The position numbers were made by a program, and so were the translations under genes. From Tubulanus polymorphus (taxonomy: Eukaryota; Nemertea; Palaeonemertea; Tubulaniformes; Tubulanidae): 64,000 nt of DNA. Position 1 is the stretch's first letter, and each line of letters opens with the position of its first letter. The stretch lies in NCBI RefSeq assembly GCF_964204645.1, contig NC_134026.1:15394650-15458649 (forward strand), written 5' to 3'. This document shows, in pieces, positions 45,709 to 57,410 of the stretch. The notes under the pieces were generated by a model. It worked only from the letters and a program-made list of their open reading frames with translations. It ran no database searches and had not been told where the DNA came from.

Positions 45709-47880
45709 AAGCCTTTTTACAGTTTCCAGGCGCCATTTTTTTGGGTACCCGCCGGGTCCGCATTGTTGAATTTTTTGTCCCTATTTTTCTCCGGTTTAAT
45801 TTCTTTATTTCGTTCATATCTCTGGATTTGATAAAGATAGAAACAAAGTAGAAATATCGATGAACTCGGCTGAAAACAAACTTTTTTATGATATCACTCA
45901 TTTATAAAGTTAATGCAACAATGTGCGCTGGTGAAGTTATAAACATTGATATCGTCTTCCCGATAATTCAACTTGAATTATTGTCATCCCATTCAAAAGT
46001 TCGTAATTCTTACAAATATTAATCAACATTTTTGAAATTTTCAGGATCAATAGCCATCTATATGTGGTCTTATATACGTTTTACTGTTTTCAATTATCTT
46101 TATTAGTTTTTAAGTAATTGCGAGTCAAACTTCCAAAACACGTTTTCTAGAGTATCATGTGTGCATATTTATATCAAGAAATTTGCCAATTTAACCGGTC
46201 CTACATTGTTAAAATCAAAATTTTCAGTAACTATGGAAACAAGGGCACCTAGTTATTTGAAAAAAATGGTAAATAGAGATATATTTCTAGTAACACAGGG
46301 ACAGACTACGGGTTTGGAGGGTCGGTAGTCCGGACCCCTGCTCCTTCCCATTAAGATTACCATCTTTGTCAAGACAGTGATCGCATAAAACTTACAAATC
46401 TAACACTCATCCTCTTGCAAATTAAATTGTTTTGGATGTATTTGTTTCAACACCGAGGGGCACCCTACTCACAGCCTTAAACCACGGAAAATGTCCTTAT
46501 TTTTGGACCCCTCTCCCAATCATCTAAGATAGTCAAAAAAGTCGAAATAAGTCTTAGTGTCAGGCATTTAAGTTTCATTGATCTCCCGTCTATATTATAT
46601 CGTTTCACAGTATATTGCATCAATGAAATATGGCCGTTGGCAGGTGATTCTGGAGCCAGTTGCTCAAAAGTTAACCATCAGAAATACCATGGTGTAATGG
46701 CGAGCACTCGGTCTTCAGTTAAATACCGGTACCCGATTTAAATTTTTGAATTTTCAGCAGCAGCTCCACACAAATGGAGGCAGCCACGGCCGTGTCAAAC
46801 TTGACGCTTGCAAACCGTTGGATCGGCTTTGCTTTTTTGAGAATGTTCGATGTTCGATCTTTATTACTGAACGTGACAAGAGCTGGAAGGTGTTTCAAAT
46901 TGAATTTGAATATATTTGGCTTAGTCGATTGTGTTGGAAAGATTGGAACTTTGGAATATATTAGTAAGGAACATAACTTTCGTTTACTTTCTGTCAAAAT
47001 TGATCTCGTGTGTTTGATAGTTGTTTTGAGATTTGGCACGAATTCCAAGTCAGTTTTGATCACACAAGGTCTTCACGTAAGTAGCCATGCAAATTTGCGA
47101 CGGCAATGCGACGCAGCATTGAGACTGTGGTCCTCATACATGTGCCACATAATGTCTGACTTTCACATTTGCAATCGTATACCCGTACGTGCAGTTTTGG
47201 AATCGAATGAAACACGTTGGACAAAATGATCTGTTGTGAACCTAGGTAGCTGGTTAAAGCAACACCTGGGTTATTTTGTTTATTTTGACAAATCCTAGAG
47301 AATATATATCTTTAATAACCATTTTTCAAAAACCTAGGTGCCCTTATTTCCATGGTTACTTACTAAATTGATTTTCAACAAAGTAGGGACCGGTGAAATT
47401 GTGAAATTTCCTGATATAAAGATGCACCCAGGGGACCCGGGAAAACGTGTTTTGGAAGTTTGACTCGCAGTTACTTAAAAACTAATAAAGATAATTGAAA
47501 ACGGTAAAAGGTATATAAGACCACATATAGATGGCTATTGGTCCTGAAAATTTCAAAAATGTAGATTAATATTTGTAAGAATTACGAACTTTTGAATGGG
47601 ATGAGCAATAATTCAAGTTGAATTATCGGGAAGACGATATCAATGTTTATAACTTCACCAGCGCACATTGTTGCATTAACTTTATAAATGAGTGATATCA
47701 TAAAAAAGTTTATTATCAGCCGAGTTCATCGATATTTTTACTTTGTTTCTATCTTAATCAAATCCAGAGATATGAACGAAATAAAAAAATTAAACCGGAG
47801 AAAAATAGGGACAAAAAATTCAACAATGCGGACCCGGCGGGTACCCAAAAAAATGGCGCCTGGAAACTGTAAAAAGGCTT
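45709..47880. mobile_element. Foldback-type element with ~585-bp terminal inverted repeats
   Basis: The left arm (45709 to about 46295) and right arm (about 47295 to 47880) are inverted copies, starting AAGCCTTTTTACAGTTTCCA and ending with its complement. The host Helentron-like repeat is contiguous elsewhere as GACGCAATTGGCGG (2816 and 39307), giving an empty site and a target duplication of AT at most. About 1 kb of unique sequence lies between the arms. Both arms encode the same short basic ORF reading toward the tip. I cannot assign a superfamily. Confidence 0.8.
46774..47229 (+). CDS. Hypothetical ORF in foldback element core
   Basis: A 151-residue open frame from ATG to TGA fills the unique centre of the foldback element. 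It starts MEAATAVSNLTLANRWIGFA and is rich in Leu, Val and Phe. No motif or family was recognised, and an opposing frame (46719-47063) overlaps it, so it may be chance. It would be the only candidate protein specific to the element besides the arm ORFs. Confidence 0.25.
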   Translation: MEAATAVSNLTLANRWIGFAFLRMFDVRSLLLNVTRAGRCFKLNLNIFGLVDCVGKIGTLEYISKEHNFRLLSVKIDLVCLIVVLRFGTNSKSVLITQGLHVSSHANLRRQCDAALRLWSSYMCHIMSDFHICNRIPVRAVLESNETRWTK

Positions 47881-48601
47881 ATTGGCGGCCATCTTTGTGT
47901 CACCAGTACTCATTCATAAGTGGGAAAAAGTTTTTCCACATTATATTGATACCTAAGCATATTTTGCTACCACAATCAATTAGAAAGTTGTAGCTCATAA
48001 CGTGTTCTATGATTGTGGTGAGTTTCAAGGTAATTGGATTTCGTATATGGCCACCAGGGGGCGTTGAATAATACAATATCTTAGCATTTCTTTATTATAT
48101 TCGTACCTATGCATATTTTGTAACCACAATCAATTGGAAAGTTGTAGCTCATGACATCATCTATGATTGTTGCGAGTTTTAAGGACATTAGTTTTTCTAT
48201 ATGGTCACCAGGGGGCGTTGAATAGTAGAATAACTTAGTATTTCCTTATTATATTGGTACCTAGGCATATTTTGTTACCATGATCAATTGCAAAGTTGTA
48301 GTTCATGACATGTTCTATGATTGTGGTGAGTTTCGAGGTCATTGGGTTTTGAATATGGTCACCAGAGGGCGTTGAATAGTAGAATAACTTAGTTTTTCCA
48401 TATTAAATTGGTTACGAGGCATATTTTGTTATCACAATTAATTACAAAATCGTAGCTGCTGACATGTTCTATGATTTTGGTGAATTTCAAGGTCGTTGGT
48501 TTTTGTAAATGGTCACCAGGGGGCGTTGAATATTGAAATTGTTAGATTGTTGAGCATTTGAAACCACTTCCCAAGTGGGCATGGTGTCCCTGGACCCCTA
48601 G

Positions 48602-49355
48602 TTTATTTTGAAGGTAGGTTTAATGACGAACGCGAAATAAAAATGAAAATAAAATTCTCTTTTGTATTTTCTTTTCAAACGATTATTTTCCTGACTTTAT
48701 TAATAGATATTTTCACCCTTGGGGAAAACCCACTACTCAACCTTTCATCACCTGATAGTGGCAGCACCTATCGCTAAATTAAATGCCACATTTTGAACAT
48801 ACTGAGAACACTTGATGTTTTTTATCCTTCTGATCCTCCTAATTTTGGTTCTCACTGACCAGAGGAACAATGAAAAATTTACTAAGTAAAGAATATTCAA
48901 TTTTATTTTTTTGATTAATTCTGTTTTCTGATACTACTGATAGTCTAAAGGAAACTACTGTTTTTATGATATAAAACTACTGATGCTTAATTGGAAACTA
49001 CTGACAGACTAAATATTCATTAAAACTGCTGATGAGATTGTTGTGTCATGGCGGCTAGGTAGCTGAGTCCGTTCGTGTTGGTGGTGGAAATACTTTATTT
49101 CATGGCGGCTTCATGGGTTATTTCAACAGTTGTTTATGGATTACAAGTTGTTTGGAATCAATGAGTGACTCTTGACATCTGCTAACATCTGTGGTATTTT
49201 TCAACTCTTTGCATACATGGAAAAGGACTTTAAAGCCTTTTAGTAATATTGCTTATATCGCATAGTCTGTTTAAAAAACCTACTGTACTGTTCTTAATGG
49301 GTATGAAGTCCTGTACGCGAAATCTCGTTCCGCATGATTAGACATAATTTAAGTA
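48602..49355 (+). other. Non-coding stretch
   Basis: AT-rich, with a short internal repetition of GAAACTACTG / AAACTACTGATG (about 48950-49035). No gene recognised. Confidence 0.4.
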
Positions 49356-49589
49356 ATGTTTATTCCGGACGCCGTAAAAACGGCATTGTATAATATGAAT
49401 AATCTGTACGGTAGGATGCATACAGTCGTTTCTATCATCGGACTGTCCAGTGCAATTAGCCTGATGGCCTGCTGTATCTACGCCTGGTTTGAAATGATAT
49501 GGAACTATAAAGCTCGTGTGATTAATTTTCACAGTATTTATATTGTATGCTGCAGTGTATTCACAATCTTGTTAATCCCTGGTTTTTAG
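49356..49589 (+). CDS. Small two-helix membrane ORF (hypothetical)
   Basis: An ATG-started 77-residue frame with two hydrophobic helices: about residues 25-44 (VVSIIGLSSAISLMACCIYA) and 59-76 (SIYIVCCSVFTILLIPG), joined by a basic loop (NYKARV). It could be one exon of a multi-pass membrane protein or a small membrane protein. The 3' end runs into the Helentron-like element at 49583, so the last codons or the splice site may be lost. No family recognised. Confidence 0.35.
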   Translation: MFIPDAVKTALYNMNNLYGRMHTVVSIIGLSSAISLMACCIYAWFEMIWNYKARVINFHSIYIVCCSVFTILLIPGF

Positions 49590-50598
49590 CCCACTTGGGA
49601 CTTTTGTCGGACTCAAGATGGCCGAAGCTTCCAATTGGCTTCCAATTTTTTTGGCATTTCTCATGGCAATTTTTGATGGGTATTCTTTGGAAATGGAAGT
49701 TTTATACCTGTGACAGGTATTTTTGATCAGCCAATTTTTGCGCAATTGGTGGCCATCTTGGTGTCATCAGTACCCATTCGTAGGTGGGTAAAGGTTTTTC
49801 GCATTATATCAATACCTAAGCATAATTTGTTACCACAATCCATTAGAAAGTTGTAGCCCATAACATGTTCTATGATTTTGGTGAGTTTCAAGGTCATTGG
49901 TTTTGTATATGGCCACCAGGGGGCGATGAATAATACAATAACTTGGAATTTCTATATTATGTTCGTGCCTATGCATATTTTGTTACCACAATCAATTGCA
50001 AAGTTGTAGCTCATGACATTGTCTATGATTGTGCTGAGTTTTAAGGACATTAGTTATTCTATGTGATCTCCAGGGGGGTGTTGAATAGTACAATAACTTA
50101 GTATTTCCTTATTAGATTGGTACCTATGCATATTTTTGTTACCATGATCAATTGCAAAGTTGTAGTTCATGACATGGTCTATGATTGTGGTGAGTTTCAA
50201 GGTAATTGGTTTTTGTAATGGCCACCAGGTTGCGTTGAACAATACAATAACGTAGTATTTCTATATTATATTCGTACCTATGCATATTTTGTAACCACAA
50301 TCAATTGGAAAGTTGTAGCTCATGTCATGGTCTATGATTGCGGTAAGTTTCAAGGACATAAATTATTCCATATGTCAATAGGGGGCGTTGAATAGTAGAA
50401 TAACTTAGTATTTCCTTGTTATATTGCTTATTACTTATACCTAAGCATATTTTGTTACCACAATCGATTACAATTGTAGCTGCTGACATGTGCTATGATT
50501 GTGGTGAGATTTTATGGATGAATGTTAAAATTGTTGAATTGTTGAGCATTTGAAACCACTTCCCACTTCCCCTGGGCATGGTGTCCCTGGACCCCTAG
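49583..50598 (+). mobile_element. Helentron-like element H5
   Basis: The head TTTTTAGCCCACTTGGGACT is followed by a shortened unique region, about four core units (near 49916, 50070, 50223, 50379) and a tail ending CTAG at 50595-50598. The LINE starts immediately afterwards. Confidence 0.7.
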
Positions 50599-50619
50599 CT
50601 ACAATATATCTTCGCTGAT

Positions 50620-51766
50620 CACGATTCCGAATCTGTTAATGTCATGTGGTGATGTAGAGTCTGATCCCGATCCGATCGATGGCTTATTCATTATCTATAA
50701 TAATGTCAACAGCCTGACAGCAGACGATAATTTACATTTTGATTATCATGAACCATGGCAAGTGCAAATAGATATGGTGTTATTGCCCTCAGTGAAGTTG
50801 GGAACATAAGAGATAAATTGTATGATTATAGTCTACAAGACTATGAAATTGCTTACTATACTTCAGAAATTCGTGGTATGCTAATCTACGTTCATAATGC
50901 TTAAGCGTACAACATCAAGAATGATTTTATGTGTCCTACAAATCGGGATGCAGTTTGGCTCGAAATTACCTTATATCATTCAAAAGTGCTTGTATGGTCT
51001 TACTACAGCTCACCCTCACAACCCACCTGATAGGAGGAAACAGTTTTTCAGCCGTTTCAGGACATCTATATCCAAAATTCATCAGTACTCAAACTCCGTT
51101 AATAGCAGTGTTTTAATATTTGGGGATTTTAATGCCAAACATTCAAGCTGGTGCAAATCTGATCAAACTGATACTACTGGCCGTGAACTGTGCCAGGTGG
51201 TGAATGACTCTTTTTTTCTCAACTGGTGAACGAACGAACTCGCATCACTGGGTCCAGCAGTAGCTGTATTGATTTATTGATTACCGGCTCACCGGGCCGT
51301 GTCCTTGGTAATGTGGAAGTTCCCATTTGCAATTCCGATCATTGTGCGATTTTGGGTACAATTTCAAAACATACTATTAGATAAACTGGATGTACTTTTA
51401 AACTTTTATGGCTTTATGATAAATGCAATGTTCCAAAGTTGAATGAAGTGGTTCGTAGCCAGGACTGGAGTACACTGTTAGACGCTGAAGATATAGTAAT
51501 TTAGTTTTAACCTGATTTAATAATCGTTTACAAAATCTTATGAGTAAACATATTCCCTGTAAAGTACCCAGACCGATGCTTCTTGGATAGATTATGACGC
51601 CTAAAGAGAAATTAGAAAACGCAATAGGCTTTTTAGAAAATATAAAACAACCAAAAATTTGTCTCATTATTATTTGTATAGAGATAAATGTAATATTGTC
51701 AAAAATTTGATTCAATCCCTCAAAATCAACTATGATAATCGGCTCCTCAGCTATAAAATACATCCA
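50620..51766 (+). pseudogene. LINE part 1: AP endonuclease and linker
   Basis: The first part of an APE-type (Jockey/CR1/L2-like) LINE. Shifting frames give an endonuclease: RGMLIYVHNA near 50873, AVWLEITLYHSK near 50950, then the strongest motif, LIFGDFNAKHSSW (about 51114-51152), and later SCIDLLITG and CNSDHCAILG (about 51260-51355; SDH is the catalytic motif). A basic linker (REIRKRNRLFRKYK, about 51605) follows. Several stops and frameshifts make it dead. It is interrupted at about 51770. Confidence 0.75.
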
Positions 51767-51771
51767 CTTTG

Positions 51772-53747
51772 TGTAAGTTGCTCATACAGTTGTGCATGCA
51801 CTCTTTTGCGTTTTTGCAAACTGCTCATGCATACATTATTCTTGCTCATGCGAGCATATGTCACTGCTCATACGAATATCTTAAAATCATATTCCAATAA
51901 AGGCATGAGCTTAAATTCTTGCTCGTGCGTATCAATGTACATGTCGAGAAGGTTCATTAGAAACATTGCACATACGACCAGTGGTACTGTCGAAAGGCCA
52001 AAAAAGTGTAGTTTAACCACTCAACGGAAGAAGAAAATAATCAGAAATGTTTGCCTATCGCCAATAATACTAATTGTAATAACAGTACACCTTTGACAAC
52101 AACAACAACAACAACAAACCGCAACAGCAACAACATGGTAGTTTCTTTCTCGTGTTCATATTCTATCCTTGCTCCCCAATTGTGATTACCATCTGACTGA
52201 AGTTCTTATCTAGATTCTGGAGTTTTATATAGCCTTTTTTTCCACTGGTCAGAACTGGTTTGAGCTGGAATTTCGTGTAACTTGCTCATAAAGTTGCTCC
52301 AGCTATTGTTTTAAATCCAGTATAAACTGGATTTAATTGCAAACTGCTCACAAATTGGCTCGGGTTATTGTTTTAAAAACCAGTATAAACTGGATTTAAT
52401 TGTAAACTGCTCACAAATTGGCTCGAGTCTATCAATTTTATTTATGCATATATAGATCTTCAACAGTTTGAAATCCTCGACAAAAATTACATATCATTAA
52501 TGGAGAAAATCATATGAAGTTTTAAAGTAAATGCACAGTTACTTCAATAATTACTTCAAATTTAAGAAGATTTCAAATTTATAATACAAATAATTAAATC
52601 AAAATACATGTAGAGCCGTTGTTTGTTGTAAAAATGTTAAAATTGTTATTGAAATGTATTACCAAATTTGTTCTCTGGTTTTATTATGATGTGAAATGAA
52701 CTACATCACAAAGTTAGTAATGATAGATTGCGACATTTTCTCCGGGGACATTTTTTCCCTGGGAGAAAAAAGCTGAATCAAAGAACAATTTTGGAAGTGA
52801 ACTTGGAACTGGCCACATCATTGTTTGGAAAATTCGTCCATTTTTAGCAGTACTAGTAGAAACTGCTCTATTTGTGTGCTCAGATGTAGAGCTGGCCAAT
52901 TATCTCGAGATCAGTTGTTAAATATGGACTGCAATTTATCAGAAGATGCATGTATATGTGCAGATTTTCATATTCTAATGCAACTACTAAACCGCCACAA
53001 TTAGGGGTATTTCTCCAGTTATTGTGTTTCAAAAATATCAGTTCAAATTAGTGGCATTAATTCATTAAGTCTATGGTTAACATTGAACTGAATGTCCTGT
53101 GCCGTTTGCTAAGGCTTTTTTTAATAGCTGGGTTTATGGGAACCGCCTCCCAAAATTTGAGGAAGTGTTATTTTTATTCCTGTCTGTGGAACAAATTCAG
53201 TGGAAAAAATGAGCAAAAAAAGATTTTTAACCTCTGCCGAATGAGAATCCTGCCTTGAATGATGAAAAAATTGAAAACGCTAGGTTCACTCTTCCATCAA
53301 AAAGTTATTTTATCTCACTGAGGTAAATTTTTCTTTATTTTTATTTGTTCCTCCGAAATGATATTTTATTTACTGTCTACCTCATAAACCAAGCGGCCAT
53401 ATTAGAAAAAGGGCCTAAGACCGTAATAATTATGAGCTATAAAATACATCCACTTTCTGTTATTATGCATAAATATCATATAGGGTATTTGTACACCGGG
53501 TAGCTAGAGTAATTCGTAAATCCAGTATTTGCAATTAATCATATTTTATCCAATATGAAGTTAAAAAACTCTTTATATATTGAGGACATGAGCAAGAATT
53601 TATACCTTGGATTTCTGCTCACATGTGTTTTGACATGCATGAACAAAATATATGCTCATACTTCTAACCATGTGCAGAAATAATGTGTCCATGAGCAACT
53701 TGCAAAAATGTAAAAGAGTGCATGCACAACTTTATGAGCAACGTACA
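51772..53747. mobile_element. TIR element with TTGCTCAT-rich ends, inserted in the LINE
   Basis: The left end TGTAAGTTGCTCATACAGTT and the complement of the right end (TGTACGTTGCTCATAAAGTT) match for about 120 bp, continuing through GTGCATGCACTCTTTT. GCTCA-type motifs recur inside, including a ~70-bp tandem duplication at 52290-52430 around CCAGTATAAACTGG palindromes. A (CAA)n tract is at 52096-52133. A 22-bp match to the left flank (AGCTATAAAATACATCCACT) recurs at 53433, hinting at a rearranged insertion. Internal frames are not convincing (51659-52096 crosses the junction). No clear target duplication. Confidence 0.6.
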
Positions 53748-53756
53748 GGTTAAGGG

Positions 53757-54098
53757 CTATTATTGTTGCATATAAAAAGGGCAAACTCCCGATCCCAATG
53801 ACTACAGACCCATAACTCTGCTAAGCACTATTTCAAAAATCTTTGAATGCATCATATATAATTCTCTTTCATATCATCTTCAATTAAATGATCTAATCTA
53901 CAGTAACCATTCTGGAATTTTACCCAGTCATTCAACCACAGTCCAAATCCTTGCAGTTAGCTCTTTTATAAATCAAAAATTGAAACTTAATCAACAGGTA
54001 CGCAGTGTGTCTGGAGTCTTGGACGTCGCTGCTTTTGACACTATCCCTCATTCTTTACTCCTGTATAAGTTATATGCTGTGAAATCTCCTCTTTCATT
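53757..54098 (+). pseudogene. LINE part 2: reverse transcriptase N-terminal part
   Basis: One frame reads from a TPDPNDYRPITLLSTISKIF motif (RT block with DYRPITLLS) through HSGILPSHSTTVQIL to VLDVAAFDTIPHSLLLYKL, the block carrying the first catalytic Asp in intact LINEs. It stops at LAQS where the Gypsy element begins. About 50 residues before the next preserved block are missing. Confidence 0.8.
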
Positions 54099-54099
54099 G

Positions 54100-54300
54100 G
54101 CTCAATCAAGAAAGGGGGAATAATCGTTTCCACAGAACCCCTAAATTAAAGACCACGCCAAGATTTACCTAACGTCTTCTTTCTTTTATTACCACGCCAA
54201 GAGAACAAAAGAATCCCCACAATAAGGGGTCACTAAAATACGGATTTGCACTCGGTAAAATCCGGATACCGGACTTTACCGGTCCATCACACCACCCCCA
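54100..54300 (-). repeat. Candidate 3' LTR and polypurine tract
   Basis: On the minus strand GTGGGGGTGGTG is followed by TGTGATGGACC and about 190 bp to the LINE junction, containing TGGTAATAAAAG. With no 5' LTR in the window the call cannot be tested internally. Confidence 0.4.
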
Positions 54301-54770
54301 CTAAATTTTGTCGGTTGTATCCGACAACAAACCATAATAGACTATTCACATATATACATATTCCATTGAGATAAAATGAGAATGGAACACTACAGACAAG
54401 AACAACCATTGGTAGGTTTCCTGTCTCGTAACGCCAAAGGAACATCAGGCCACCATATCGACAAATCACAGTTGTTGAACCGCGGGTTGTATCTGCAAAA
54501 ACCATTCACATGCAAGTTTGACAGCCAGTGGGACGTCTAGGTGGTAGTCGACAGCCAGTGTGGTATCCGGGTCAAGTCCGGTTGCTAGTGTGGCATCTAG
54601 GTTGCATACATATGGCCTGAAAAACAAGAAAAGACAGAAACGGAGAGTACTCAGTTGATTTGAGTAAACAACAACTTTTAGTTGTTATGTCGCTTTGCAG
54701 TGGTTGGGGGGGTAGTGAACCATTGATAGGTACTACTCCCGAACCATTATAATATAGCACAGGATGTGCC

Positions 54771-55453
54771 TCATGATCCACTCCGGAACCTGACCCTAAA
54801 ATGGACACCATTAGAATTGGTAGGTTTCAGCTCCGGGTGTGGTATCTCAATGAAGCCAACCTCTTTTGCTTTGGCGTTAATTCGGGGGATGCGCCACACA
54901 TCATCTGCATTCCCTTTGAGACAGGGAGGGACAGGGACTTCCAGGCGATACAGCGAAGCTTTGGGGTACCTCTTCCGCAACAGACTATGGAGCTCCTGGA
55001 GATCCATAGTGGTGTGTCTCCCAAACTCACGCTTGTGGTTCATACTGTGGTTGAATACGACGGCTGAACAGTTCACCTGGACTCCCTTGAGATAGTCCAG
55101 TAGACCGCTGACTCGTTCCCCTGGATGGCTGATCGGAGTCACCTGGGAGCCGGCTCTCAGATTTTTAAACAGTCGAGTCCGACAACAGTAGCACGGGTGG
55201 ACGTGTTCGGATTGCTCAAGACTCAATCTTTTGTAGTTTCCTGTTTAAGTCCTCCGGATCACCACCGACTTTGTGTACCAAGGATTTCAATATTGTGGCC
55301 ACCATGTCGAATCTGGGCCGCGTAAGCCTTGGCAAAGGACCTCGATAGGGCAGTCTTCATGCCCATCCCCATGGCTCCTGTTACCAATGAAGCAGGAATC
55401 AAAAGTTGCTTTCTCAAGGGTTCACTATTATGAAGTAACAACAAATAATTCAT
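54771..55453 (-). pseudogene. Extra ORF downstream of Gypsy integrase (possible SGNH-like remnant)
   Basis: Two minus-strand frames (55453-55259, then 55226-54771) overlap in a frameshifted gene of about 220 residues between integrase and the 3' LTR, where some LTR elements carry env or accessory genes. There is no signal peptide or clear membrane helix, so an envelope is unlikely. The C-terminal part has a hydrophobic strand (CSAVVFNHSMN), a helix (TTMDLQELHSLLRKRYPKAS), a strand (LYRLEVPVPP) and NADDVWRI. Spacing matches blocks III-V of SGNH hydrolases and the ORF at 62404-63297. The catalytic residues are not evident. Confidence 0.4.
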
Positions 55454-56139
55454 CTAATAAAATATGTTGGTTATATACTAAAAACCTCTTGAGTATGTAC
55501 ATATAGCTATATGCAGATTTGATCCACCAGTCTTCAAGTATGTGATCAGTTTCCCTAGTGGGCAAGTGCCAACTATCACAGTTGAACTATGCGGCATCTC
55601 GACAACCATTTGAGGGTACTCGAGAAGCCAGTTGAGCTACTTTCCGCACTGGGGAAATCCCAAACCCAAGCCAACAAGCTACTAAACCACTTAGGGTGAG
55701 CATTGTTTGCCTACTTGACTCGTGACCGATTCATTTTCAGGGCCCTCGAGATCTCTCTACCCTTTTTCAGCCAGAATGGCTTTTGTTTCCGGATCCGGTC
55801 CCAAGTTTCCATCCAGACATCTTGGTTACTGGGAGCCACATAAAGTCCCTCTGCCATGTAGGAGCCTTTATTGCAGCTCGCGGTCGGAGTCGTCCCCTGG
55901 CCGGTTGTCCCTCATCTACCGATTCTCTGTCGGATTCACCTTGTTTTGAGCCGGTTTCCCCAGCGAGTCGGTGGCTCAGCTCGAGCAGGTGTTTCGGCTT
56001 GAATCCTTCCATTCCGAGGGTTTGGTTCCACCGGAATCAGCTGATCCTCTTCCTCCTCCTCATCTGGGCTTGAAGGACTATGTCCTTGTGCGACTGGGTC
56101 ATGCTTCATGGTGCCGTGTCTAGTGGAGGGAGGTTTGTT

Positions 56140-57410
56140 CTAGGGAACGTGGGGGTTTTCACCACCATCAAACCTAACTATGGCCGGTTTCGTGTGGTTG
56201 AAGTGGACAACTTTGGTCTTGGTCTTTCCTGACAGAGTCTCCACCTGATAATTTACCTCAGTCAGGCGCTGTGTGACCACAAACGGGCCATACAACTTCC
56301 TATGGAATATCAGGGCCTCCCCAGGCTTGACATTGACTCTGTCACCCACTTGATAGCCACCACGTGATGTGAAGCTGTCATAATACTGTCGCTGGCGCCG
56401 TTGGGCAACAGTCAATCTCTTCCTGACTGCATTATAGGCAGATTCAAGTCGGCCCGCAACACACCGGGCGTATTCTGTTGTGGACTGATCTGGCTCCGGG
56501 CTACCCACCATCAGATCAATCGGGAGACTCATTTCACATCCGAATGTCAAAAAGGATGGAGTCTCCTGTGTTGATGACTGGACACTCAATCGGAATGCCA
56601 TTAAGCATCCCGGAAGGTGGTCATCCCAGTCTTTCCCATTCTCGTCAACTGTCACCGTTAGCATCGCTTTGATCCATTTAGTGAAATTTTCAACTTGTCC
56701 GTTCCCTTGAGGGTGGAAAGCAGTGGTTAAAGTCCGATGGATGCCAAGTAGCTGATCGATTGGAGCCCTTATCTGAATAGAGGCTCTCCGGGCAAGCATA
56801 TCTGCAGATCCACTCATTGATGAGTACCGTGCCACTGTTTTCACTTTCTGGTTCCGCATCATCCAGGCTTCCGGCCACTTAGTGAAAGCGTCCTGCACAA
56901 CTAGTATATACTGGTGTCATAGGGTTTATCGGCCCTATCACGTCGATATACAGATGCTGGTTTGCATGCCCAATAGGTGTCGAGTGGGGCACTGGCCTTT
57001 CTAGGTGGGTTTTTGCTGGTTTGGCAGGCCTTACAGCTCTGGACATATCTCCGCACCATACCTTTCAGGCCGGGGCACCAAAAACGTTCTTTGACTTTCT
57101 GCTCAGTTTTCTTTTCACCTGGGTGTTTCCCTGCAAAACCATCATGTAACTCCCTCAGGGCGGTCTCATTTAACTTACTCGGAAGTACAATCCGGTTCCT
57201 GGTGTACCGAGTCCCTGTTATGGGTGTTACACACAGCACATTGTCCACAACTAACAACCGCTGATAAATAGCTAACAGACTCCTACTTATACGACCGAAC
57301 TGTCGCATCTCATTTGTATTAGGTTTTGGCTGATTACTTAGCACCATTGTACGGACGAGGTCTATTTGTGGGTCTGCTGTCTGTGCACTCTCAATTTCTC
57401 GCATGTTCAA
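56140..57410 (-). pseudogene. Gypsy integrase
   Basis: The first frame (57410-56901) has the HHCC zinc-binding domain: LHDGFAGKH, then RFWCPGLKGMVRRYVQSCKA with the C-x2-C. A frameshift leads into the catalytic core: SLYSDKGSN holds the second Asp (shifted frame, 56878-56690), and HPQGNGQVENFTKWIK holds the Glu of the DDE triad. The C-terminal domain with YGPFVVTQRL and VVHFNHTKP ends at about 56140. At least two frame changes separate these blocks, so no functional protein is made. Confidence 0.85.

Larger units (their letters stand above)
45157..48601 (+). mobile_element. Helentron-like element H4, interrupted by foldback element
   Basis: Full head (TAGCCCACTTGGGACTTTAG), a CGTCCGTCCGTCCGTCCGTA simple repeat, unique region, core units at about 48055, 48208, 48361 and 48516, and the tail hairpin ending CTAG at 48598-48601. 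A 2.2-kb foldback element occupies 45709-47880. The best-preserved copy in the window. Confidence 0.75.

Noticed and set aside
46719-47063. 114-residue minus-strand frame in the foldback core
   Set aside because: Opposes the longer + frame and has no recognisable motif; at most one of the two could be real.
51659-52096. 145-residue + frame
   Set aside because: It starts in LINE linker sequence and crosses into the TIR element, so it is a chimera of two elements.
54766-55095. Open frames on the + strand opposite the Gypsy element (also 56977-57264, 58740-58997)
   Set aside because: They are shadows of the minus-strand polyprotein and its extra ORF.
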